From positions 620,001 through 684,000 of the forward strand of contig NZ_AP024484.1 in NCBI RefSeq assembly GCF_017347605.1: a stretch of DNA of 64,000 nucleotides, written 5' to 3'. Source of the DNA: Prevotella herbatica. Its GTDB lineage: Bacteria > Bacteroidota > Bacteroidia > Bacteroidales > Bacteroidaceae. Shown here piece by piece: positions 38,290-47,369 of the stretch; positions within the stretch are counted from its first letter, which is position 1, and every line of letters starts with the position of its first letter. A model generated the notes under the pieces. That model was not told the DNA's origin, ran no database searches, and saw nothing but the letters and a program-made list of their open reading frames with translations. Both the position numbers and the translations under genes were made by a program.

Positions 38290-39099
38290 TCACAACTTTA
38301 TTTCGTCTAAATCATCTGGGACAAATATATTACCAGTGAATTTAGTCTGAGCCTCTACTGTATAATCTCTCTTACGAGTGGCTATAGTCTTTTCTTCGGT
38401 ATGATAAAGCACTAAATTCTTGACATTTAATTGTTGCGCTATCATCGCAGCATCCATTGCTGTACTGTGGTGTTTTTCATAAGGATGAAAAGCATCTCTA
38501 TCGGCATATTTGCAAAAAGCCTCACACATCATCCAATCTGCGTTTTCAACAAGTTCCTTGTTTTGTGGATTATAAGGCTCATCTCCAAGACACACTAACT
38601 TTTCATCATTGGGCATTCTGCATACAAAGCCAAATTGTTTTTCTTTAGTTGAAAGTATATCAAAAGCTGTTAAATGAAATTCTCCTACATTAAATTCATC
38701 ACGATTTTTAAGAGTATGAAACACGATGCACTTTACCATTTGCTTGAGGTGTTTTGGGGCAAGAGTGTTATCACTTATATACTTTAGCATTTCTATCACC
38801 TTTTCATGACCCCAAACATTTAAAATACCATTGCAATCACCGCTTATAGACCTTTGAATAAACATCCGTATTACCCAGACAACACCAAGCATGTGGTCAG
38901 TATGAGCATGCGTAACAAACACATCATGTATTCTAGACAAAGATATTCCAGCCCTATCCATCTGGGACAAGATGCCATTGCCACCACCCGCATCAACAAG
39001 TAATGAAGTATTTTCTGTACTCACAACAAAGCACGTATTATAAATATGACTCACAACAGCATTGCCTGTGCCCAACATTGTCAGTTTTGCATTTTCCAT
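38290..39099 (-). CDS. MBL-fold metallohydrolase (RNase Z-like)
   Basis: Cytoplasmic metallo-beta-lactamase fold hydrolase, 269 aa. The metal-binding motif is VTHAHTDHMLG, with further ligands in CLGDEPYN and HTEE near the C-terminus, and KHHSTAMDAAMIAQQL between them. The start KLTMLGTGNAVVSHIYNTCF resembles RNase Z/PhnP-type enzymes, but an RNase Z exosite is not evident, so the substrate is left open. It lies 21 bases after a 49-codon gene (39121-39270) and likely shares its promoter. Confidence 0.85.
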   Translation of the reverse strand: MENAKLTMLGTGNAVVSHIYNTCFVVSTENTSLLVDAGGGNGILSQMDRAGISLSRIHDVFVTHAHTDHMLGVVWVIRMFIQRSISGDCNGILNVWGHEKVIEMLKYISDNTLAPKHLKQMVKCIVFHTLKNRDEFNVGEFHLTAFDILSTKEKQFGFVCRMPNDEKLVCLGDEPYNPQNKELVENADWMMCEAFCKYADRDAFHPYEKHHSTAMDAAMIAQQLNVKNLVLYHTEEKTIATRKRDYTVEAQTKFTGNIFVPDDLDEIKL

Positions 39100-39120
39100 A
39101 TCCTGAATACAATTCTTTTA

Positions 39121-39270
39121 CTATTCCTCAATTAATCCTTTGGTTAGCATGTCATAATATAAAGCCTCCAATTCTCCCTGAGTAAGTTTCTGTACAGCGT
39201 GCTCTATATTACGTATAAGGTCGTCGCGGCGATATTCGCTGGTCGAATTAAAATGTGCAAAGTCTACCAT
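39121..39270 (-). CDS. Small 49-aa protein upstream of the MBL hydrolase
   Basis: Short ORF read by hand: it starts MVDFAHFNSTSEYRRDDLIR and ends MLTKGLIEE before a TAG. It has charged, helix-friendly composition with no membrane segment. A TATCTTTGC box (39287-39295, minus) lies about 16 bases before its ATG, and the MBL gene starts 21 bases after its stop. I do not recognise a family. The close promoter and operon position make it a probable real gene. Confidence 0.65.
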   Translation of the reverse strand: MVDFAHFNSTSEYRRDDLIRNIEHAVQKLTQGELEALYYDMLTKGLIEE

Positions 39271-39286
39271 ATTTTTTTAATTTTAT

Positions 39287-39317
39287 GCAAAGATACTGTT
39301 TTTTTTGTTACCTTTGC
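39287..39317. promoter_or_regulatory. Back-to-back divergent -7 boxes
   Basis: TATCTTTGC on the minus strand (39287-39295) serves the 49-aa gene. TACCTTTGC on the plus strand (39309-39317) serves the aldose epimerase gene. Only 13 bases separate them. Confidence 0.7.
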
Positions 39318-39340
39318 AATAATGTTTAAAAGAACATATC

Positions 39341-40210
39341 ATGGAACAAATCAAAAATGACAAACTCACTGTAACAGTGTCTAAACACGGTGCTGAACTT
39401 CAAAGCATCAAGGATGCCAATGGTAAGGAATATCTTTGGCAGGCTGACCCTAAATTTTGGGATCGCCATTCACCTATTCTATTCCCTATTGTTTGCGGAC
39501 TTTGGGAAGACAAATATCGTGTAAACGGAAAAGAATACAAACTTGGACGCCACGGTTTCGCACGTGACACAGACTTCAAGCTCATAGCACAAGGAGATAA
39601 TCAACTTGTTTATTGCCTCAATGAAAGTACTGAGACTTTGAAGGACTACCCATATCATTTTAATCTAGCTGTAAGCTATAAGATTACAGAAAATAAGATT
39701 AAAGTAGTATGGCATGTTGAAAATACCGACAATAAGGAAATATATTTCCAGATTGGAGGTCACCCAGCATTCAACGTTCCTGACTTGAAACAAGGAGAAC
39801 CATTAGCGGGTACTCTCAAGTTTGACGAGAAAGAACCTAGCAGACTTTATGGTAATGTAGGTGGATGTATCACTCCAGGATATCATAAGGTGAAGACAGA
39901 AGATGGACTTTATAAGTTCACACAAAATGACTTTAAGGATGACGCAGTTATCTTCGATCACAGTCAACTTAAAAAGATTAGCATTCTCAATAAAGAAGGC
40001 AAACCAGAGGTTACTCTTGACATAAAGACTCCTGCCGTTGGTATATGGAGCCCGTATGGTAAAGACGCACATTTCGTATGTATCGAACCTTGGTATGGCA
40101 TTCATGACTGGGCTGAATACGACGGAGAATTCAAGGATAAGTATCTTATGAACAAACTTCTCCCAGGATGTAGCTTCATGAGCGAATATACTATAACAAT
40201 AGGAGAATAA
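39341..40210 (+). CDS. Aldose 1-epimerase family protein
   Basis: Galactose mutarotase-like sugar epimerase, 289 aa, of the LacX/YeaD-like branch. Landmarks: EYLWQADPKFWDRHSPILFPIVCGLWEDKY (binding-site region), GRHGFARD with the catalytic His, GGHPAFNVP with the second His, and WSPYGKDAHFVCIEPWYGIHD with the catalytic Glu. The exact sugar is not determined; some members act on hexose 6-phosphates. It is monocistronic with its own promoter and terminator. Confidence 0.92.
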   Translation: MEQIKNDKLTVTVSKHGAELQSIKDANGKEYLWQADPKFWDRHSPILFPIVCGLWEDKYRVNGKEYKLGRHGFARDTDFKLIAQGDNQLVYCLNESTETLKDYPYHFNLAVSYKITENKIKVVWHVENTDNKEIYFQIGGHPAFNVPDLKQGEPLAGTLKFDEKEPSRLYGNVGGCITPGYHKVKTEDGLYKFTQNDFKDDAVIFDHSQLKKISILNKEGKPEVTLDIKTPAVGIWSPYGKDAHFVCIEPWYGIHDWAEYDGEFKDKYLMNKLLPGCSFMSEYTITIGE

Positions 40211-40225
40211 TATATAACACATAAA

Positions 40226-40262
40226 AGTGGCTGAAAGAACAATCTTTCAGCCACTTTTTTAT
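40226..40262. terminator. Terminator between aldose epimerase and rsgA
   Basis: AAAGTGGCTGAAAGA / TCTTTCAGCCACTTT stem with a T-run. It lies between convergent genes. Confidence 0.9.
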
Positions 40263-40287
40263 TTGTTTATAAGATATTCGTTAAATA

Positions 40288-41220
40288 TCAGAAAGCCTCA
40301 CGATATTTGTTTTCATCCTGATCACTCAACATACTCAAATAACTTTGGTATCTGCTTGCTGCAATATAATGATCTTCCAAAGCCTTCAACACAGCACAAC
40401 CAGGTTCATGAGTATGCTTACAGTTGCTGAATTTGCAATTTTTCGAATAGTGGAAAATATCACGAAAATAACTTGTAAGTTCTTCAGGAGCCATATCAAA
40501 AGTGCCAAATCCTTTTATTCCAGGAGTATCAATAATATATCCACCCTCAGGCAATTCTAACATTTCACTGAATGTAGTGGTATGCATACCTGTATTATGG
40601 GCATCACTTATTTCAGATGTACGCAGATTAGCTTCAGGTAAAATTCTGTTTATCAACGTACTCTTTCCTACTCCACTATTTCCGCTCAACAGTGTTATCT
40701 TGCCTTTCAGCATTGGACGCAACACATCCATCCCATCACCGTTTACGGCGGAAGTTTCGACACATTCATATCCAATTGTGGAATATAGCTTCAGCATCAT
40801 CTGTTGATAATGCTTTTCTTCCTCTGAAAGAATGTCCATTTTGTTGAACACCAATATTACAGGTACCCTGTAAGCTTCTGCAGAAGCAAGAAAACGATCT
40901 ATAAAAGTAGTACTTGTCTGCGGATAATTCACCGTGACTATAAGGAAAGCCTGATCTACGTTAGCAGCTATAATATGACTTTGCTTACTAAGATTCTGAG
41001 ACTTACGTATAATGTAGTTACGACGGTCTTCAATCTTAGTAATAAAAGCTGTACCTTCCTGATTAGTGATAATCTCAACAAGATCACCAACTGCAACAGG
41101 ATTTGTACTACGGATTCCTTTCAATCGGAAATTACCCTTTATCTTGCTTTCGATAACCTTTCCTTCATCAGTCTTAACTGAATACCAGCTACCGGTGTTC
41201 TTTATAACTAGTCCTTTCAT
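40288..41220 (-). CDS. rsgA: Ribosome small-subunit GTPase RsgA
   Basis: Circularly permuted GTPase assisting late 30S maturation, 310 aa. The OB fold is at the N-terminus. Then come NKMD (G4), [12 protein letters not shown] (G1), TTTF (G2) and DTPGIKGFG (G3), in the permuted order. The C-terminal zinc knuckle is [14 protein letters not shown]. It is 9 bases downstream of frr on the same strand, which suggests a translation-related operon. Confidence 0.97.
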   Translation of the reverse strand: MKGLVIKNTGSWYSVKTDEGKVIESKIKGNFRLKGIRSTNPVAVGDLVEIITNQEGTAFITKIEDRRNYIIRKSQNLSKQSHIIAANVDQAFLIVTVNYPQTSTTFIDRFLASAEAYRVPVILVFNKMDILSEEEKHYQQMMLKLYSTIGYECVETSAVNGDGMDVLRPMLKGKITLLSGNSGVGKSTLINRILPEANLRTSEISDAHNTGMHTTTFSEMLELPEGGYIIDTPGIKGFGTFDMAPEELTSYFRDIFHYSKNCKFSNCKHTHEPGCAVLKALEDHYIAASRYQSYLSMLSDQDENKYREAF

Positions 41221-41229
41221 TCAGACTAA

Positions 41230-41790
41230 TTATACGGTCATGATTTCCTTCTGCTTATCAGTCAGCAGGTCTTCAATCCTCTTAATGTACTTATCGTGAA
41301 CTTTCTGTAGATCAGCCTCAGCATCTTTCTCAATATCTTCAGACAATCCGTCTTTAATGGCCTTCTTAAGTTTTTCCTTAACCTCACCACGGACATTACG
41401 TACTTCAATCTTGGTCTTCTCACCAATTTTGTTGCACTGCTTAACAAGGTCCTTACGGCGTTCCTCAGTTGGCTGTGGTATACCAAGACGGATAACCTCA
41501 CCATTATTTTCTGGAGTAATACCAACATCACTGTCCATAATAGCCTTTTCGATATCTTTAATTGCTTTTTTATCCCATGGACGTATGGCAATAGATCTTG
41601 CATCTGGTGTAGTTACGGTTGCGACTTGATTAAGAGGGACCTTACTTCCATAAGATTCAACTTTCACGCCATCAAGAATGGCTGTATTAGCACGACCGGC
41701 ACGAATGTGTGTCAATTCGTCGGCAAGATACATTGCAGCCATCTCCATGCGCTCTTCGGCGTCGCTTAATGTTGCTTTAACGTCTAACAT
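41230..41790 (-). CDS. frr: Ribosome recycling factor
   Basis: Splits post-termination 70S ribosomes with EF-G, 186 aa, the standard length. Signatures: HIRAGRANTAILDGVKVESYGSKVPLNQVATV, ARSIAIRPWDKKAIKDIEKAI, and the C-terminal helix KYIKRIEDLLTDKQKEIMTV. Next gene on the strand is rsgA. Confidence 0.98.
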   Translation of the reverse strand: MLDVKATLSDAEERMEMAAMYLADELTHIRAGRANTAILDGVKVESYGSKVPLNQVATVTTPDARSIAIRPWDKKAIKDIEKAIMDSDVGITPENNGEVIRLGIPQPTEERRKDLVKQCNKIGEKTKIEVRNVRGEVKEKLKKAIKDGLSEDIEKDAEADLQKVHDKYIKRIEDLLTDKQKEIMTV

Positions 41791-41839
41791 AATTATATGA
41801 TTATTTAATTTTCTATTCTACAAAATTAGATATTAATTT

Positions 41840-42316
41840 TCAAAACTGCAACTCTTTAGATAAAATATTTGCAATCTTTTCAATATACAGTCTGTCTGTC
41901 GCATCAAATGCAGAAAGTTCAGTGCTATCGATATCAATAACTCCATACACATCACCATTTGAACGGTGAATAGGAACCACTATTTCAGAACGCGACAATG
42001 AAGAACACGCTATATGATCAGGAAAAGCCTCAACATCATCAACTATCAATGTTGAGTTTTCTTCCCAAGACTTGCCACAAACTCCGCGACCTCTCTTTAT
42101 GCGATAGCATGCTACGCTTCCCTGGAAAGGTCCTAGTATCAATTCTTCTCCACTAACAAGATAAAATCCTACCCAGAAATAGCTTTCAGGAAATGTTTCG
42201 TGCATAATGGATGAGACATTAGACAATACGCCTACAACATTTTGTTCTCCTTCTACTAGACTTTTTATCTGTGCACAAAGTGTGTCATATTTATCTTTCT
42301 TATCAATCATTGCCAT
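41840..42316 (-). CDS. msrC: GAF-domain free methionine-R-sulfoxide reductase
   Basis: Single GAF domain, 158 aa, matching fRMsr, which reduces free Met-R-sulfoxide. The three cysteines used by the E. coli enzyme are kept, in ACYRIKRGRGVCG and DHIACSSLSRSEIVVPI. A second Met two codons in (42310) is an alternative start. It follows rsmA by 4 bases and so is cotranscribed with it. Confidence 0.9.
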   Translation of the reverse strand: MAMIDKKDKYDTLCAQIKSLVEGEQNVVGVLSNVSSIMHETFPESYFWVGFYLVSGEELILGPFQGSVACYRIKRGRGVCGKSWEENSTLIVDDVEAFPDHIACSSLSRSEIVVPIHRSNGDVYGVIDIDSTELSAFDATDRLYIEKIANILSKELQF

Positions 42317-42320
42317 ATAT

Positions 42321-43115
42321 TTATTGCAATACTTTTTCTACGACATTTGTTAATTCGACAAACTGCTTAACAGACAACTGTTCAGGGCGTTTAGTCATTA
42401 TGTCCATTGTAAAGAAATCAGGACTTGGCATGTGGTCCTTTGAGAACATCTGCTTTATACTTCCTCTCAACATCTTTCTACGCTGATTGAATACTGTTTT
42501 TACAAGACGCTTGAAAAGTTTTTCATCACAACCAAGTTCTGTTACACTGTTACGAGTCATTCTTATTACGGCACTCTTAACCTTTGGTGGTGGGTTGAAG
42601 ACATTCTCGTCTACAGTAAACAGATATTCAACATCATACCATGCTTGTATCAGTACAGACAAAATTCCATAGGCCTTGCATCCTGGCGCTGATGCAATTC
42701 GAAGCGCAACTTCACGCTGAATCATACCAGTACAGCATGGGATGAGTTCCTTGTAATCAAGCATCTTGAAGAATATCTGGGAAGAAATATCATAAGGATA
42801 GTTTCCTGTAAGCACAAATTGCTTACCTGCAAAGATCTCATTTAGATCCATACGAAGAAAATCATCGCCTATTATATTATCGCACAACTTAGGATAGTTC
42901 TCATACAAGAATGCCACTGATTCTGAATCAATTTCTACAGCTTTAACATCTCTGTTTTTTGTAACCAGATATTGAGTTAAGACTCCCATTCCTGGTCCTA
43001 TTTCAAGTACAGGAATATCTGGATAGGCATCAACAGTATCGGCTATTCTGCGAGCTATTCCTAAATCAGTGAGAAAATGCTGACCTAAATTTTTCTTTGG
43101 TTTTACTAACTTCAT
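42321..43115 (-). CDS. rsmA: 16S rRNA dimethyladenosine transferase
   Basis: KsgA/RsmA, dimethylating A1518 and A1519 of 16S rRNA, 264 aa. It starts KPKKNLGQHFLTD. SAM motif I is VLEIGPGMGVLTQYL. Motif IV is NYPYDISSQIF, where NLPY or NYPY is usual. The C-terminal domain includes FNQRRKMLRGSIK. First gene of a pair with the fRMsr gene. Confidence 0.97.
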   Translation of the reverse strand: MKLVKPKKNLGQHFLTDLGIARRIADTVDAYPDIPVLEIGPGMGVLTQYLVTKNRDVKAVEIDSESVAFLYENYPKLCDNIIGDDFLRMDLNEIFAGKQFVLTGNYPYDISSQIFFKMLDYKELIPCCTGMIQREVALRIASAPGCKAYGILSVLIQAWYDVEYLFTVDENVFNPPPKVKSAVIRMTRNSVTELGCDEKLFKRLVKTVFNQRRKMLRGSIKQMFSKDHMPSPDFFTMDIMTKRPEQLSVKQFVELTNVVEKVLQ

Positions 43116-43232
43116 TATATATGTTTATATGTGAAAGGCATTGATTGGAAAAACTTATTTATATTACAACAATCAATATCACGCTACAAATTTAATTAAT
43201 CTTATAGGAACAACAAAATAAAAACATAAAAA

Positions 43233-43268
43233 AATGGCATGTCAGACTTTTTGCCTTGACATGCCATT
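43233..43268 (-). terminator. Strong 12-bp hairpin after peptide gene copy 1
   Basis: Perfect stem AATGGCATGTCA / TGACATGCCATT with an 11-13-nt loop; on the minus strand it runs into T-rich sequence. The same hairpin with a slightly different loop follows the second copy (49271-49305). A smaller AAAAGC..GCTTTT hairpin lies directly after the peptide stop, so this is the second stem in the transcript. Confidence 0.7.
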
Positions 43269-43320
43269 CAGTATATTTAATTTAATAATTTGTCTTTCTT
43301 TAAAAAGCGGACTCAGCTTT

Positions 43321-43404
43321 TTAGCTAAGTTTGCCGTTTAAGTTAATTGCCTGTGCAATCATTACTGCAACTACTGCAAATACCATTAATGTTACCATAA
43401 TCAT
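43321..43404 (-). CDS. 27-aa hydrophobic peptide, copy 1
   Basis: Small gene read by hand. It begins MIMVTLMVFAVVAVMIAQA and ends with a short polar tail NLNGKLS: one predicted membrane helix plus a basic residue. An AGAAAGGAAAA ribosome-binding region precedes the ATG, and a TACCTTTGC box is at 43454-43462 (minus). Copy 2 (49358-49441) differs by three bases: two silent (Ile codons) and one giving Ser for Asn23. That pattern favours a translated peptide. Function is unknown. Type I toxin-like or small membrane-subunit roles are possible, but I see no homology to name. Confidence 0.75.
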   Translation of the reverse strand: MIMVTLMVFAVVAVMIAQAINLNGKLS

Positions 43405-43453
43405 TTTTCCTTTCTTAATTTTGTTATCCTTATATCTTTATCTTTTTACTGCT

Positions 43454-43462
43454 GCAAAGGTA
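43454..43462 (-). promoter_or_regulatory. -7 box of peptide gene copy 1
   Basis: TACCTTTGC on the minus strand, about 50 bases before the peptide ATG. The leader between is almost the same in both copies. Confidence 0.7.
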
Positions 43463-43522
43463 CTGATTTTTAGTGCGTTGTCCTAATATATATGCTATAA
43501 AACATATTTTTGGGCACTTTTA

Positions 43523-43536
43523 TTGATTTGCATCAA
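43523..43536. promoter_or_regulatory. FNR-like palindrome, copy 1
   Basis: TTGATTTGCATCAA fits the CRP/FNR-superfamily consensus TTGAT-N4-ATCAA exactly. It lies about 70 bases upstream of the peptide -7 box, at the outer edge of the duplicated block. Confidence 0.5.
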
Positions 43537-44137
43537 ACATTCGTTACAATATAGTGTTGTTTTTAAATAGAACAGGTAAACTATATCTAAAACTGCAAAA
43601 CAAAATGGGCACACAATCCAAATTACAACGACCAACATAGAAACCAAAATAATCGTGAGACAAACCATCTTGAGTACTTATTATAAATCTATGAATAAAA
43701 GTCATGAAGGCATAAGAAATTGTTATTTTTTATTTATCAATGTAATGATATATATAAAAAAGTCCAAAAAAGCCACTAACACATTCATTATTAGCAATTA
43801 TTCCTTTACATTTGCACAAAACTTGGATTATTATGAATTTTAAACTATTCGCATATTTGGTTGCAGTAATAGAATTTGTCTATAAACACTGTGATAAAGA
43901 ATGCGATAAAACTATTTTTAGGCTTGTATTAGAAGATTGGAATGCCCCAATCACACAGCTGCTTACTAATGATAAAAGTAACCATGTAAATATATCACAA
44001 GCATATTGCCGAAGAAATCGTTAACATTGATGAATGTAAATGTATATTGTGCTTTATAACCATGCATATATATACGTCACTACGAGAAGATGAGAATAAA
44101 TAATACCGATCATTTCCTGTTCAATTAATAATATAAC
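43537..44137. other. Upstream region of the ECF sigma gene
   Basis: About 600 bases, AT-rich. The only candidate gene is a 63-codon frame at 43833-44024. The rest holds no clear promoter for the sigma gene and no RNA gene that I can recognise. Confidence 0.5.
43833..44024 (+). CDS. Possible 63-aa small protein
   Basis: The frame starts MNFKLFAYLVAVIEFVYKHC and ends SQAYCRRNR, with one hydrophobic N-terminal stretch and three further Cys. A TACATTTGC box at 43807-43815 lies 18 bases before the ATG, which is good for a Bacteroidota gene. No family is recognised. The promoter could instead give the ECF sigma gene a long leader. Confidence 0.35.
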   Translation: MNFKLFAYLVAVIEFVYKHCDKECDKTIFRLVLEDWNAPITQLLTNDKSNHVNISQAYCRRNR

Positions 44138-44626
44138 ATGAATATCGAAACCATATTTAAAAAATTATATAAACCACTATGCCTTTATGCTTTGCACTAT
44201 TTAGGCAATGACCTGAATAGCGCAGAAGACATTGTGGAAGACTGTTTTGTGAAATTGTGGGAACACGAACCCAGAAACCAAGAAGCGTATCTTTATACTG
44301 CCGTGCGCAACGCATGTATTGACTTTTTACGTAAATCGACTTTTGTTACAGACATAGAACCATCTGATTTAGAAAACATAATCAGTGATGATGAAGCTAA
44401 ATTACGATCAGAAAAAGAAGCAAGGTTGTGGACTGCAATAGATAACTTGCCAGATAAATGCAGAAAGATTTTTCTTATGAGCAAACGTGACGGCATGAAA
44501 TACCGTGAGATTGCCGAAGAGTTATGTATCTCAGAAAAGACTGTAGAGCACCAGATAAGCAAGGCGCTGAAACGTCTTCATGGCAGTCGTGATGAAATAT
44601 TATTTGTTATGTTTACTATATTCTAA
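44138..44626 (+). CDS. ECF RNA polymerase sigma factor
   Basis: Sigma-70 family, ECF type, 162 aa. Region 2 is LYKPLCLYALHYLGNDLNSAEDIVEDCFVKLWE and region 4 is LPDKCRKIFLMSKRDGMKYREIAEELCISEKTVEHQISKALKRL. It heads a four-gene set with an STN-bearing TonB transducer and a FecR anti-sigma, so it should be released when the receptor senses its ligand. Its own promoter is not obvious. Confidence 0.95.
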   Translation: MNIETIFKKLYKPLCLYALHYLGNDLNSAEDIVEDCFVKLWEHEPRNQEAYLYTAVRNACIDFLRKSTFVTDIEPSDLENIISDDEAKLRSEKEARLWTAIDNLPDKCRKIFLMSKRDGMKYREIAEELCISEKTVEHQISKALKRLHGSRDEILFVMFTIF

Positions 44627-44709
44627 AAATAATTAGTTATTGCGATGGGGGATAATCCATGTTTTTGCGTCATACCAATAGATAAATAAAAAAAAAGATT
44701 AAAAGAAAA

Positions 44710-47364
44710 ATGAAATTACGTAAATGCGTGTTGCTATTCTTCTTGCTTTTTGTGTCTTTGGTAATAACAGCTAAGGCAAAGACCATGAGGCAGCAGATAG
44801 AATGGTTGAGAAATGAAAGAAAAATGAATTTTGTGTATGATTCTTCCCTTCCTTTGGATAGACCGTATAAAGGAAAATCATTACAAAACATGACTATTCA
44901 GCAAGCCCTTCAATCACTTTTTGCAAACAGCGAAATAGACTTTTCTATTATTGGGGACTACATAATGCTAAAGCAAAAGACTGAAGCTAAGCCTTCCGTT
45001 CACACACCACATCACAAAGAACAAAACGACATAAAACACAATTATACTCTTAGCGGATTTGCAGAAGATGTGAATGGCGAGAGACTTATCAATGCTACGA
45101 TTCAGGATATGAATACCGGACTAGCGACTATGACAAATTCATCTGGTTTTTTTTCCATAACCCTGCAAGAAGGCACACATAATATAAGATGCGGATACAT
45201 TGGATTTGATGACAAGCAGGAAAAAGTGAATTTAAAATCAAACGTACATCTGAATTTCATACTTAAAGAGAATGCAAACATTAAGGAGATTGTAATCACT
45301 GCCGATTTAAACTCTCCCCTAATGACGACACAAACCGGCAAACATTCTTTCGGCAGACAAGATATCAAGACTGGTTATGCACTTCTCAGCAGTCCTGATA
45401 TTATAAAGACATTACAGCGATCAAGTGGTGTAGCTTCTGGAGTGGAACTTACTAGCGGGCTATATGTTCATGGAGGTAATAATGATGAGAACTTATTCCT
45501 TATTGATGGTTCACCACTCTACCAAGTAAATCATGCACTGGGACTATTCTCTGCTTTTAATTCCGATGTTGTAAAGAATATAGACTTTTATAAAGGCGGT
45601 TTTCCTGCCAGATATGGAGGAAGGCTCTCTTCCGTTGTTGACGTAAGGACAGACGATGGAGATTTAAACCATTATCACGGTAGTTACAGACTAGGTCTTC
45701 TTGACGGCAGTTTGCAGTTTGAAGGTCCAATACGCAAAGGTAAGACTTCTTTCAACTTTGGACTGCGACGCAGTTGGATTGATCTTCTATCACGTCCAGC
45801 CTTTGCTTTATACAATAAGTCGAGCAGTTCTGAAGATAAACTCAATCTTTGTTATTTTTTTCATGACTTAAATGCCAAGATAACAAACATCTTTGACAAT
45901 CGTAATCGCATGTCATTAAGTGTTTATTCGGGTGAAGATAAAATGAGCACAAAAGATGAATACAATGATAGTTACAGTACATCTAATAATGACAAAGACT
46001 TGACGAAGAATGAATTCAACTGGGGCAACTTTAACATGGCTCTTCTTTTTGAACATCAGTTCTCACCAAAATTATTTGCCAATTTCAATGCTGTATACAC
46101 TTATAATATATCCAGATACAAATCGCAAGAAGATAATTCGTATAACAATGGATCAAACGTTATAAACGAAAGTCATTATGAACATGAATACAAGTCATCG
46201 ATACGTGACTATGGGTATAGAATGTCGTTTGACTATCGACCATCTCCACATCATCACATTCGTTTAGGAAACGACTTCACATGGCATTTTTTCAAACCAC
46301 AGACAAGAAACTTAATAAACAGTTATGATAATTCGACTGGCAAAGATACAACATCCATGTCTAGCAAAAATAATTATCCAGCCCGTGAATGTAGTATATA
46401 TGCCGAAGATGAAATGATTATCAATAATCATTGGAGCATAAACACTGGTATAAACGCATCATTATTTTCTATTCATGGTAAAACTTTCACCAACTTAAAT
46501 CCACGTTTTGCGATGAAGTATCAACCTTATAACAATTTATCTTTCAAGGCTTCTTATACTTCTATGACACAGTATGTGCATAAGATATCAAACTCCTTTT
46601 TGGAACTTCCTACAGACTACTGGGTTCCAACAACAGAGATTTTACATCCAATGAATTCTTGGCAGTTGACGGCTGGAGCATACTTTCAACCAGATACACG
46701 CTGGTTAATTTCACTTGAAGCCTATTACAAACATAGCAACCATTTGCTTCAATATGCTAGTTGGTCAGGGATAGAACCTCCAGCAGCCAAATGGGACAAA
46801 ATGATGATGGACGGCAAAGGCAGATTCTACGGTATGGAACTTGATGCATCATATAAAAGCGGCAATCTTCAACTTAGAGGCTCCTATACTCTTTCATGGA
46901 ATCAACGGAAATATGCTGATTTCTATCCAGAATGGTATTTCGACAAGTTCGACAACCGCCATAAGATTGATGTATCAGCACACTGGCAAATCACCCACTC
47001 TATATCTGCATTTGCCGACTGGACTTTCCATTCAGGTAATCACATTACAATTCCAACACAGTATGTTCCGATGCCGAATGTACCAGAAGGAAAACCTTTA
47101 GAAAATTCGACATCAGATTTCATCTATGAGAAGCCTAACAACTTTAAGTTGCCAAACTATCACAGATTAGATATTGGATTTGACTTCCACCATGTAACAA
47201 AACATAATCACGAACGCATATTCAACATCAGTTTTTATAATGCTTATTGTCATCTCAACTCTATGTTTGCAGAAGTGAAACAAAAGCAAGATGGACATTT
47301 TTATATTAAGAATCATGCCTATATACCAGTGATACCATCATTCAGTTATACAATTAAATTTTAG
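44710..47364 (+). CDS. TonB-dependent transducer with STN domain
   Basis: Outer-membrane TonB-dependent receptor, 884 aa, with a signal peptide followed by a secretin/TonB N-terminal (STN) signalling domain (MRQQIEWLRNERKMNFVYDSS..QQALQSLFANSEIDFSI, about 25-95). A CarboxypepD-regulatory-like domain (YTLSGFAEDVNGERLINATI) and a plug (GLYVHGGNNDENLFLIDGSPLYQ; YKGGFPARYGGRLSSVVDVR) follow. The barrel ends in SFSYTIKF. The STN domain predicts contact with the FecR product at 48438. The partner is a DUF4249 lipoprotein and not SusD, as in some peptide or cofactor uptake systems of Bacteroidota; the ligand is unknown. Confidence 0.93.
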   Translation: MKLRKCVLLFFLLFVSLVITAKAKTMRQQIEWLRNERKMNFVYDSSLPLDRPYKGKSLQNMTIQQALQSLFANSEIDFSIIGDYIMLKQKTEAKPSVHTPHHKEQNDIKHNYTLSGFAEDVNGERLINATIQDMNTGLATMTNSSGFFSITLQEGTHNIRCGYIGFDDKQEKVNLKSNVHLNFILKENANIKEIVITADLNSPLMTTQTGKHSFGRQDIKTGYALLSSPDIIKTLQRSSGVASGVELTSGLYVHGGNNDENLFLIDGSPLYQVNHALGLFSAFNSDVVKNIDFYKGGFPARYGGRLSSVVDVRTDDGDLNHYHGSYRLGLLDGSLQFEGPIRKGKTSFNFGLRRSWIDLLSRPAFALYNKSSSSEDKLNLCYFFHDLNAKITNIFDNRNRMSLSVYSGEDKMSTKDEYNDSYSTSNNDKDLTKNEFNWGNFNMALLFEHQFSPKLFANFNAVYTYNISRYKSQEDNSYNNGSNVINESHYEHEYKSSIRDYGYRMSFDYRPSPHHHIRLGNDFTWHFFKPQTRNLINSYDNSTGKDTTSMSSKNNYPARECSIYAEDEMIINNHWSINTGINASLFSIHGKTFTNLNPRFAMKYQPYNNLSFKASYTSMTQYVHKISNSFLELPTDYWVPTTEILHPMNSWQLTAGAYFQPDTRWLISLEAYYKHSNHLLQYASWSGIEPPAAKWDKMMMDGKGRFYGMELDASYKSGNLQLRGSYTLSWNQRKYADFYPEWYFDKFDNRHKIDVSAHWQITHSISAFADWTFHSGNHITIPTQYVPMPNVPEGKPLENSTSDFIYEKPNNFKLPNYHRLDIGFDFHHVTKHNHERIFNISFYNAYCHLNSMFAEVKQKQDGHFYIKNHAYIPVIPSFSYTIKF

Positions 47365-47369
47365 AGACA

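Noticed and set aside
43655..43843. 62-aa ORF upstream of the ECF sigma gene
   Set aside because: No promoter or ribosome-binding site, Lys/Ile-rich low-complexity content, and overlap with a better-supported frame at 43833.
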